DNA from: JAEXOD01 sp043805435 | GTDB taxonomy: Bacteria; Bacteroidota; Ignavibacteria; Ignavibacteriales; Melioribacteraceae | DNA length: 64,000 bases | Assembly: GCA_043805435.1 (NCBI GenBank) | Contig: JAZDHY010000022.1 | Location: 62,001 to 126,000, forward strand | Reading direction: 5' to 3' | Shown: in pieces, positions 56,310 through 64,000 of the stretch | How positions within the stretch are numbered: position 1 is the first letter of the stretch | Layout: the number at the start of each line of letters is the position of its first letter | Translations under genes and position numbers: made by a program | The notes under the pieces: generated by a model | The model's database searches: none | Told to the model about the DNA's origin: nothing | What the model saw: the letters and a program-made list of their open reading frames with translations, nothing else

Positions 56310-59204
56310 TTACTTTATTAAAAGCATCTTTTTAGTTTGTAAAAATTCCTTACCATTATTGGCAATAGCTTTTAATGTGTACATATACATACCGCTTGTA
56401 AGATCTTTGTGCTTTAATGATTTAGCATTAAAAACAACGTTATGCGTTCCGGCAGACATGTTTTGGTTTAATAAAACCTGTATCTGTTCTCCAAGAACAT
56501 TAAAAACAGTTAACTTAACATCGGCATTTACAGGTAAGTTAAAACTAATTGTTGTACTTGGATTAAATGGATTTGGATAATTTTGAGAAAGATTAAAATT
56601 ATTTGGCAGACTATTATTATCATCATTAACCGCAGATAAAGTATCGGTTAATATTGCTAGTCCTAATGTTGCCGCATAATTTGTTGTTCCTAATTCGGCA
56701 GCAACACCTGTAGTTTTATTAATATTAATAAGTGTTCCCTTTTGGAAAGTCTTTAATATTAAACCAAACAAATTATTCCGTTTATCAAAAGCTAACGAAG
56801 ATATTGTAAAATTTAAGGTTGTACCACCAATTAAAGTAGATTTTCCGGTAGTAACATCAACAGTATATACTCTATCTTTATTAGTTGTTGAATCAGTTGA
56901 AACCCATAATAAATTAGTAATAGGATCAAATGTCATTGCATTAACAGATAAATCTAAAGTTGTTTTTAATTCATAAGTTGAATTTGCAATATTAATTGTA
57001 TATAAATTTGCATCGGTATCAACGCCGTATAAAATATCATCTTTATCAAATGCAATTGCTTTTAACGATAATCCCAAATCTTTATACACAACACCGTTTC
57101 CGGTAAGCCCATGTATTCGTGCAATTTTAGAATTTGGAGAGGCATCTACAAGAGAATATAATTGTTTGCTTTCTTTTTCAACAGTTAACGAAAATAATTT
57201 ACCAATTGTTGACTGACCAATTAATGTAGCTTGAGCATTAGTAGGATCAACCGAAATTAATTTGCAGAGAGAAGAAGAACCTGATGTGGAATAAAGTACA
57301 TTGGCGCTAACCGGGGCTACGCTATATCCAATTCCTGTTAGTTGAACAGATTTAGTCGGTTCATCGTAATCGTCTGAAGTTACCACAATTGAATCAATAT
57401 ATGCTTTTTCTTCTGTTGGCGTAAACACAACTTCAAGTTCAATAAACTCAAACGAATTTAATGTAATTGGAAATGTTAAATTATTTTGAATAACAAAATT
57501 TACGCTACTTGATTGAATATTAGAAATATTTAAAGCAGGTACTCCATAATTATAAATTTTAACTTTTTTTATTTCTGTTGGCAGAGTTATTTCACTATAA
57601 CTATAATCTAAAGATTTATTGTTAAAAAATGCAGTAACATTTGGATAAGGCTTAATTCTTACTCCACCTAACCAACAACCCCAAGTATTTGTAGATGCGG
57701 CATATTCGGTAAAAATAAAAAAGTTATCACTATCAGAAGGGTCAGTCCAAGCACCATTATAATCACCCCATCTGTTTCTTGTTCCGCTATAAGTTTTTAC
57801 ATAATTACCTTTACCGGCTTGAAGTTCAATACTTTGGCTTGGAACACCTGTTGAAGATGGTATAATAGTGTAATAAGCACCTATATAAGAATCGGCAGAA
57901 ACTTTACTATAAGTAAGCATAACATCGTCATCGCCGCTAACTGCAATTGCAGGATAAGTATGAAAATAATTATTATCTCCAACAACCATATCAACTACAG
58001 CACTGTTTGTAGTCATGTTTACAGCTAAATATCTGACACCGGAATAATTGCCAACTTTAGCCGCATGAGTTAAATGAATAAACCCATCCTTAAATACGGG
58101 TTCGTTTCTTAAATTTGCACCACCGCCATCTAACAATGGGCTACCGCCTCCAAGTTGATTAGGATCAGGCGGAGTTGAGTATGCCGTAACCGGAACAGAA
58201 ACACCGGTTAAACTGGGGGTAGTACTTAATGGATTGGCTAATTTATAAAACCCAAAGTTGGATTTTGATGTATATGGTGAATGTACTGCTAAATAATACA
58301 CATCAGAAGCTGTTTGCATTCTAACCGGACGAATACCAAAGGCATTAGCTCCACCGACAGGATAAGTGATGTTGTATAAGTCCGTATATGTAATTATTCC
58401 GGGATTAGAACTAACATAAACTTGAGATTTAGGAATTATGCGTACTTTACTACCTTGGTATGAGCTGGTAAAGCTAAATTGATTGGATGTAAAATAAATT
58501 GCTTTATCGTCAAAACCAACCCCCTGATAATCACCCCACGAATTGGAAGGTGTATTACCATTCATATTTGAAGGCAATACCCAGTTAAACCATACACCGT
58601 TAGGGTCCTCATCATCCGAGACTGATAATAAATAAACGCCTTCCAACGCATTATCATCTTGATGTAACCATACCATTATCCATCTATTTGAAAAATGGTC
58701 ATAGCATACTTTCGGGTCAAAAACATTGGCTTGCGTATAAACTGATTTAAACCAAGTATTTCCATTTATTGTTTGAGCATTATTTCCGTTTTTATCTGTT
58801 ATTCTAAAATCAATATTAACTGTTTGGATAATATGGTTTGGGCCAATAGCTAAATATGGATCAGGAGGAATTGAATTTGTTTCTTCAATCCCATTAAAAC
58901 TTGAAAATAATATCATATTATCTTCAGTTAAAGAAGTTTCTTTAAAGTTGGGATACATAAACAAATTTGAACCCTCGGGTGCTAAAGGCTGCTCTTGATC
59001 AATTGGGTCTTCAAGATCAGTGATCCTTTGATTAGCAAACATTCTAAATCTAAATGGTCTATCATTTGAATAGGTTAAAAAATTATTCGTGTTTACAGTA
59101 ACACCTACTCCGGTAGTGCCTTGAACTGGACCACTATAGGAAATTTGACCAAAAGCAGTTGCTGTTAAAATGAAAATTAGTATACATGTAACTAAATTTC
59201 TCAT
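56310..59204 (-). CDS. Secreted protein with choice-of-anchor and type IX sorting domains
   Basis: A 964-residue exported protein, signal peptide to about 20 (FGQ-I). Residues 100-520 form a beta-rich region, probably a propeller (IPPDPYLAIGPNHIIQT, DPKVCYDHFSNRWIMVW). Residues 525-630 resemble a choice-of-anchor D (Hydin-like) domain. A second propeller-like part (about 640-860) has short repeats such as ISSLAFDKRNNLFGL, and the last 85 residues are a Por sorting domain (NYPNPFNPST). It sits alone between a terminator and the divergent hybrid kinase gene. Role unknown; probably cell surface. Confidence 0.75.
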   Translation of the reverse strand: MRNLVTCILIFILTATAFGQISYSGPVQGTTGVGVTVNTNNFLTYSNDRPFRFRMFANQRITDLEDPIDQEQPLAPEGSNLFMYPNFKETSLTEDNMILFSSFNGIEETNSIPPDPYLAIGPNHIIQTVNIDFRITDKNGNNAQTINGNTWFKSVYTQANVFDPKVCYDHFSNRWIMVWLHQDDNALEGVYLLSVSDDEDPNGVWFNWVLPSNMNGNTPSNSWGDYQGVGFDDKAIYFTSNQFSFTSSYQGSKVRIIPKSQVYVSSNPGIITYTDLYNITYPVGGANAFGIRPVRMQTASDVYYLAVHSPYTSKSNFGFYKLANPLSTTPSLTGVSVPVTAYSTPPDPNQLGGGSPLLDGGGANLRNEPVFKDGFIHLTHAAKVGNYSGVRYLAVNMTTNSAVVDMVVGDNNYFHTYPAIAVSGDDDVMLTYSKVSADSYIGAYYTIIPSSTGVPSQSIELQAGKGNYVKTYSGTRNRWGDYNGAWTDPSDSDNFFIFTEYAASTNTWGCWLGGVRIKPYPNVTAFFNNKSLDYSYSEITLPTEIKKVKIYNYGVPALNISNIQSSSVNFVIQNNLTFPITLNSFEFIELEVVFTPTEEKAYIDSIVVTSDDYDEPTKSVQLTGIGYSVAPVSANVLYSTSGSSSLCKLISVDPTNAQATLIGQSTIGKLFSLTVEKESKQLYSLVDASPNSKIARIHGLTGNGVVYKDLGLSLKAIAFDKDDILYGVDTDANLYTINIANSTYELKTTLDLSVNAMTFDPITNLLWVSTDSTTNKDRVYTVDVTTGKSTLIGGTTLNFTISSLAFDKRNNLFGLILKTFQKGTLININKTTGVAAELGTTNYAATLGLAILTDTLSAVNDDNNSLPNNFNLSQNYPNPFNPSTTISFNLPVNADVKLTVFNVLGEQIQVLLNQNMSAGTHNVVFNAKSLKHKDLTSGMYMYTLKAIANNGKEFLQTKKMLLIK

Positions 59205-59450
59205 TATATTAAGTCCTCCAAATTATTAAATATAACTTCTTTATTAGTTATAATAAAAATATTATTATAAAAATTAATTTATTATTGAATATACGAAAAA
59301 AAAGGGTTATTTTACAATAGAATTGCGTTAACAAAACATGAAGGCAATTTTTATTACCCAAAAAATACTTATAAGTAAAAAAATAATTATTTTTTAAGTG
59401 AAATTTTATTAAATTATATTTTAACAATTAATAATGTTTTGTGAAGGAAT

Positions 59451-61823
59451 ATGATCTACGGTGCACAATTAGAATTTCTCGAAAAATTTAATTCGCTGCT
59501 TCTTTATTCAAATAAAGGGGTTGAAGATTTTCCGGATTATATTTGTAATTTTTTAGTTAAGGAATTAGAATTTCAGTCTGTTGTTTTATTTAAATTAGCA
59601 ACAAATAATAAACTAATAGTTCTCGGTAAATCGCATTCGGCTCGTAAAAATTATTTGCGGGGTTCGGAATTTTCATGCGCTTCGTGTAAACAAATACTTA
59701 ATAATTCCGACTTTTCCATGGCCTCCGAATCCGATTGCGAGCTTCAGGCAAGCGAATTTGTTACTTATGAAGTGTGTGTAAACTTCAAAATTAAAGAGAA
59801 TGAAAAAGCTTTGCTTAAGTTGGCAAAAAGATCTCCTTTTACATCTAACGATACCGAAAGTATTAAAAAGATATCCGATTATGTTGGGTTGCTTTTGAAT
59901 AATTGGTTTATTGTTACCGGTGGCGTTGTTTCTTCTACCCCTGTTCAATTCCCTAATACTGTTGTTGAAACTATTAATGAATTGAGAAGTCCTGCAAATA
60001 CAATTATAGGATTTACTGCAATCTTAGCAGAAGAAAGTTTATCCAGCACACAAAGTGAATACGTAAATACAATTAAAAAAAATGCTCAAAATTTATTAAT
60101 TACAATTAATGAATTAAACGAGCTATCAAAAATTGAAATCGGTAAAATTGTTGAAGAGAAAAAAAGTGTTAATCTCAGAAATATAATAAAAGAAGTTGTT
60201 GATATTTTTAAAACTAAAACAGCCGATAAATTTATTGAATATCAAGTAAATATTGATACATCGGTACCTGCAACATTAGAATTGGATGAGCAAAAACTAA
60301 AATTTATTTTGAATACCTTAATTTTTTATTGTACACATTCTACAAATTGCACTGTAATAAAAATTACGTTAAAAATAACTTCACGTAATAAAATTGCCGT
60401 ATCAATTTCTGAAAACGGAAATGGTTTTTTAATAGAAAAAGATAAAAATTTCTTTTATCCATTTGCGTTAACAAAAATAAATGAATTTAGAAATATAAAT
60501 ATATCAGGGTTAACTTTAGTTCTCGCAAAACGTTACAGTTCGTTTTTTAATAACGATTTGACTGTTAATAATGTTTATGGTGAAGGTTTATCATTTGCTT
60601 TTTCTTTAGGAGAAGATGGTATTCCGGGAGAGATAGAATCTAAGCTTGCTGCATTACCAAAACCTGTTCCCGATTCATTAAATAGAATTTTAGTGGTTGA
60701 AGATGATTACGCAACCTCAAAATTGTTAAGCAATTATTTAAATAAATGGGGTTATTCGCCTACTATTGTTCATACTTCCGAACAGACTTTGGAGCAAATT
60801 GATAAATTTCAATATTTGGCAATAATTTTGGATATTGAAATACCAACGACTAATGGTCTTGAATTACTAAAAAAAATTCATGAAAATGTAAACTCAAAAA
60901 ATACTCCGGTTATTGTTTGTTCTGTTGAACCGGAAGAACAAAAAGCATATTTAATGGGTGCTGTTGAATACTTTGTAAAACCAATTAATTATAATTTTTT
61001 AGTGGAAGTATTAACAAGTTATAAATTGAGAAAAGATTCTAACGTTTTGTGTGTTGATGATGATTACCCCACGTTAAATTTGGTTAAACAAGCTATAGAA
61101 ACAGCAGGTTACCGTGCTATTGCCGAAAATATTTCGGCAAATGTTATGGGACGAATTCAAAATGTTGATGTTGATTTGGCAATTGTTGATTTAGATATGC
61201 CATATCCAAATGGTTTTGAATTAATTAAAATGATAAAATCGCAGGAAAAATTTGCCCGATTGCCAATAATTATTTATACGGGTAAAGATAATTATCAGGA
61301 AGATTTAAAAAATATTGACGGCCTTTTTGAAGAATTATTAGACAAACGCAGTACTAATATTGAAGATCTTGCAGATGTTATTAAATCCATGATTAATAGA
61401 TACGACACTCCCCCGCCTGTTAATGAAGTAATAGAAAAAAAAGATGCAATTAAAATTTTATTGGCAGAAGATTATAAACACTCTCAAATTATTGTTACTC
61501 GTTTATTAAAAAAGAATAATTTTGAAAGTATTGTTGTTGTTGAAAATGGAGAAGAAGCTGTAAAGATGTGTCAAACTGAAAATTTCGATTTAATTTTGAT
61601 GGATATGCAAATGCCAATTATGAATGGTTTTGAAGCTATGGAAAGAATTAGATTGATGGGCAATTATTCAAAAACTCCTATTGTTGCACTTACTGCTTTT
61701 GCCATGAAAGGCGACAGAGAAAAATGTTTGGAAGCCGGCGCAACAGATTATATTCCTAAACCTATTGACAGCAAAGAATTTATTGAAAAGGTAAAATATT
61801 ACACGAGAAATTTAAATAAATAA
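59451..61823 (+). CDS. Hybrid histidine-kinase-like protein with three receiver domains, degenerate kinase core
   Basis: A 790-residue soluble signalling protein. Residues 1-155 look like a GAF-type sensor with a CASC motif. The dimerisation helix reads INELRSPAN, with Asn176 in place of the phosphoryl-accepting His. The ATPase part keeps one N-box Asn but has ENGNGF and GLTLVLAKR where intact kinases have DxGxG and GTGLGL. Three receiver domains follow with phosphorylatable Asp461, Asp580 and Asp718. It probably receives phosphate from another kinase or works without its own. Its promoter lies in the gap opposite the sorting-domain gene. Just before gltX. Confidence 0.9.
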   Translation: MIYGAQLEFLEKFNSLLLYSNKGVEDFPDYICNFLVKELEFQSVVLFKLATNNKLIVLGKSHSARKNYLRGSEFSCASCKQILNNSDFSMASESDCELQASEFVTYEVCVNFKIKENEKALLKLAKRSPFTSNDTESIKKISDYVGLLLNNWFIVTGGVVSSTPVQFPNTVVETINELRSPANTIIGFTAILAEESLSSTQSEYVNTIKKNAQNLLITINELNELSKIEIGKIVEEKKSVNLRNIIKEVVDIFKTKTADKFIEYQVNIDTSVPATLELDEQKLKFILNTLIFYCTHSTNCTVIKITLKITSRNKIAVSISENGNGFLIEKDKNFFYPFALTKINEFRNINISGLTLVLAKRYSSFFNNDLTVNNVYGEGLSFAFSLGEDGIPGEIESKLAALPKPVPDSLNRILVVEDDYATSKLLSNYLNKWGYSPTIVHTSEQTLEQIDKFQYLAIILDIEIPTTNGLELLKKIHENVNSKNTPVIVCSVEPEEQKAYLMGAVEYFVKPINYNFLVEVLTSYKLRKDSNVLCVDDDYPTLNLVKQAIETAGYRAIAENISANVMGRIQNVDVDLAIVDLDMPYPNGFELIKMIKSQEKFARLPIIIYTGKDNYQEDLKNIDGLFEELLDKRSTNIEDLADVIKSMINRYDTPPPVNEVIEKKDAIKILLAEDYKHSQIIVTRLLKKNNFESIVVVENGEEAVKMCQTENFDLILMDMQMPIMNGFEAMERIRLMGNYSKTPIVALTAFAMKGDREKCLEAGATDYIPKPIDSKEFIEKVKYYTRNLNK

Positions 61824-61856
61824 AATCCATTCCTTTTACAAAATTTAGTAGAATAT

Positions 61857-63308
61857 ATGATTAACGAATTTCCCCGCGTAAGGTTTGCTCCTAGCCCTAC
61901 CGGTTATTTACATGTGGGCGGATTGCGAACAGCCCTTTATAATTATTTATTTGCAAAACATACTAACGGTAAATTTATATTACGTATTGAAGATACCGAT
62001 AGAACGCGTTTGGTTGAAGGTGCTGTTGAAAACTTAATTGATACACTAAAATGGGCAGGCCTTAATTATGATGAAGGTCCGTTTGTTTACGGTGATTGCG
62101 GACCTTATATACAGTCCCAAAGATTAGATATTTACAATCAATACGTAAAAATACTTATTGAAAATAAAAAAGCATATTATTGCTTCTGTTCAGCCCAAAG
62201 GTTAGAAAAGGTTCGTGAAGAACAACAAAGTAAAAAATTACAACCTAAATATGATAAACACTGTTTAAACTTATCTGCCGAAGAAATAGAGCTGAAAATA
62301 AAAAATGGCGAACAATATGTTGTAAGATTAAATGTACCAATTTCGGAAAAAATTATAATTAATGATATTATAAAAGGTCTTGTAGAATTTGACAGCAGTG
62401 TAATAGACGATCAGATTTTATTAAAAAGTGACGGATACCCAACTTATCACCTGGCTAATGTTGTTGATGATCACTTAATGAAAATAACTCATGTTATTAG
62501 AGGTGAGGAATGGTTGTCTTCTACACCTAAACATGCTTTATTATACGATTATTTTGGATGGGAAAGACCTATATTTGCTCATTTGCCATTATTGCTTAAT
62601 ATTGATAGAAAAAAATTAAGTAAAAGACAAAGTGATGTTGCAGTTGAAGATTTTAGAGATAAAGGATTTTTGAATGAAGCATTAGTTAATTTTGTGGCGT
62701 TGCTTGGCTGGACTAATGGTGATGATGTAGAATTTTATAATATTGACGAATTGATTAATAAATTTTCGCTTGAACGAGTAAACAAATCGGGTGCTGTTTT
62801 TGATTTGGAAAAACTAACTTGGCTAAACGAAGAGCATCTTAGAAAAAAAACTACGGCCGAAATTGTTAAAATGTTCAAAAAGAGTTATGAAAAATCTACA
62901 TTTACCAATACTTATAGTGATGAATATTTTGGTTTTGTTGTTGACGCCATGCGAGAGAGAATTTCTTTTGTTCAAGATATACTCATAAAAAGCCCCTTTT
63001 TCTTTGAAACACCCGAAACATATGATATGGAAGTATTTCATAAACGATGGAAAGAAGATTCTTCGGATTTATTAAGAGAATTTAATGCCGAAATTGATTA
63101 TGTTGATAATCCTACAAAAGAAGACTACGAAAAAATACTGCATAAGGTTGCCGAAAATAAAAATGTTGGCGTTGGAAAAATAATTCATCCACTTCGCTTA
63201 GCAGTCTCAGGAATTGGAATTGGCCCCGGTTTATACGATATTTTATTAATTATAGGTAAAAATGAAGTAAAAAAACGTATAACTAACATTTTACAAAAGT
63301 TTAATTAA
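61857..63308 (+). CDS. gltX: Glutamyl-tRNA synthetase
   Basis: Class I synthetase that charges tRNA-Glu. APSPTGYLHVGG carries the HIGH element, RIEDTDRTR is the next landmark, and KLSKR is the KMSKS loop. IRGEEWLSSTPKH lies between. The anticodon-binding C-terminal helical domain ends the 483-residue protein, a normal length. ATG 61857 follows a 33-base gap after the hybrid kinase. glnS lies on the opposite strand next door, so Gln-tRNA is probably charged directly rather than by amidation. Confidence 0.96.
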   Translation: MINEFPRVRFAPSPTGYLHVGGLRTALYNYLFAKHTNGKFILRIEDTDRTRLVEGAVENLIDTLKWAGLNYDEGPFVYGDCGPYIQSQRLDIYNQYVKILIENKKAYYCFCSAQRLEKVREEQQSKKLQPKYDKHCLNLSAEEIELKIKNGEQYVVRLNVPISEKIIINDIIKGLVEFDSSVIDDQILLKSDGYPTYHLANVVDDHLMKITHVIRGEEWLSSTPKHALLYDYFGWERPIFAHLPLLLNIDRKKLSKRQSDVAVEDFRDKGFLNEALVNFVALLGWTNGDDVEFYNIDELINKFSLERVNKSGAVFDLEKLTWLNEEHLRKKTTAEIVKMFKKSYEKSTFTNTYSDEYFGFVVDAMRERISFVQDILIKSPFFFETPETYDMEVFHKRWKEDSSDLLREFNAEIDYVDNPTKEDYEKILHKVAENKNVGVGKIIHPLRLAVSGIGIGPGLYDILLIIGKNEVKKRITNILQKFN

Positions 63309-63334
63309 AAAAAGGCGGTTAAACCGCCTTTTTT
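63307..63334. terminator. Bidirectional terminator between gltX and glnS
   Basis: AAAAAGGCGGTT pairs with AACCGCCTTTTT, with T runs on both strands, between the two convergent stops. Confidence 0.85.
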
Positions 63335-63337
63335 ATT

Positions 63338-64000
63338 TTATTTTTGATTTTTCTCTATTTTTGACCAAGTATCTTTTAGTGTAACGGTTCTATTAAACAC
63401 TAAATTATTTCCTTCCGAATAATCAGTATCAACACAAAAATAACCTAATCTTTCAAATTGAAATTTTTGGCCTTTAACTGCATTATTTAAATACGGTTCT
63501 AAATAACAATTTTCAAGTTTAATTAAGGAGTCTTGATTTAAAAAATCCTTAAATGATTTTCCATCTTCAGAAGCATCAGGATTTTCGACCGAAAACAATC
63601 TATCATAAAGATTAACATGGGCTTTAACAGCGTGTTTTGCAGAAACCCAATGAATTGTACCTTTAACTTTTCTGCCGTCAGGTGAGCCTCCACCTTTTGT
63701 TGCAGGGTCATATGTACATCTAATCTCAATAACATTACCATTTTCATCTTTAACTACTTCAGTACATTTTACATAATATGCATAACGTAACCTTACTTCA
63801 ACACCGGGTGAAAGTCTGAAATATTTTTTAGACGGATTTTCCATAAAATCATCCTGTTCAATGTAAAGTACTTTAGAAAAAGGAACTTTTCTTGTTCCCA
63901 TTTCTGCATCTTCAGGATTATTAATTGCGTCCATTTCTTCAACCAAATCATCAGGATAATTTTCGATCTCAACTTTTAATGGTTTTAGAACTGCCATTAC
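63338..64000 (-). CDS. glnS: Glutaminyl-tRNA synthetase, C-terminal part
   Basis: The frame runs off the right edge, so only the last 221 codons are seen; an ATG at 63997 is internal (VMAVLKPLKV). This is the anticodon-binding beta-barrel part of GlnRS. KVLYIEQDDF, KKYFRLSPGVEVRLRYA, TIHWVSAKHA and the NLYDRLFS stretch are typical. The catalytic part lies outside the window. Confidence 0.93.
   Translation of the reverse strand, partial: VMAVLKPLKVEIENYPDDLVEEMDAINNPEDAEMGTRKVPFSKVLYIEQDDFMENPSKKYFRLSPGVEVRLRYAYYVKCTEVVKDENGNVIEIRCTYDPATKGGGSPDGRKVKGTIHWVSAKHAVKAHVNLYDRLFSVENPDASEDGKSFKDFLNQDSLIKLENCYLEPYLNNAVKGQKFQFERLGYFCVDTDYSEGNNLVFNRTVTLKDTWSKIEKNQK

Noticed and set aside
1..64000. Mobile or defence system (transposase, integrase, CRISPR, toxin-antitoxin, restriction-modification)
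   Set aside because: None of the recognised proteins belongs to these groups, and no regular direct-repeat array with spacers was seen.

Overview
The window comes from a low-GC, AT-rich Gram-negative bacterium, most likely of the Ignavibacteria/Chlorobi side of the Bacteroidota. This is an inference. It rests on six secreted proteins ending in a type IX (Por) sorting domain with the NYPNPFN motif, on TonB receptor, TolC and LysM-lipoprotein envelope genes, on a pyruvoyl-type arginine decarboxylase and on frequent TTG start codons. I see no transposase, phage gene, CRISPR array or known defence system.

Layout. 1-294: cut-off lipoprotein gene. 576-2849: smpB, tyrS and pdaD, closely packed. 2850-3600: non-coding stretch with hairpins and a MITE-like repeat. 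3601-9977: secreted proteins, namely a lysozyme-like enzyme, a tandem pair of duplicated propeller proteins and a large M6-like metalloprotease. 10013-14690: a thiamine salvage operon (TonB receptor, thiamine pyrophosphokinase, sodium symporter) behind a TPP riboswitch with a clear terminator and a plausible antiterminator. 14706-17471: lytic transglycosylase with seven LysM repeats. 17692-22544: a divergent NitT/TauT-like ABC pair, an MBL hydrolase, chorismate synthase, and a CDF metal exporter with a small Cys/His protein.

22545-28854 is an accessory-looking island: two large sorting-domain proteins, one broken by two single-base frameshifts, separated by intergenic repeats that recur here and at 3.1 kb. 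28855-37019 returns to housekeeping genes (HtrA, recO, mtnA, PfkB kinase, Nudix) plus a large outer-membrane barrel. 37166-44700 holds an ABC-2 exporter and a five-gene MacAB-TolC-like efflux operon with two permeases. 44789-51543 holds a CCA/poly(A)-polymerase-type enzyme, a membrane metalloprotease with repeats, murA, and a Ser/Thr kinase with a Ycf48-like propeller. 51711-53794: tRNA-Leu, trigger factor and clpP. The right end carries a DPP-IV peptidase, another sorting-domain protein, a degenerate hybrid histidine kinase with three receiver domains, gltX, and the cut-off glnS.

How the parts fit. The thiamine operon forms a complete uptake route: outer membrane receptor, inner membrane symporter, then phosphorylation to TPP, which feeds back on the riboswitch. 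Cell-surface biology dominates the rest: sorting-domain proteins, peptidoglycan enzymes, barrels and exporters. The points most worth following are the degenerate histidine kinase (59451-61823), the kinase-propeller fusion (49639-51543), the riboswitch switching helix (14551-14690), the repeat elements at 3.1 and 25.2 kb, and the two frameshifts in the glycosidase-like gene (25429-28279).
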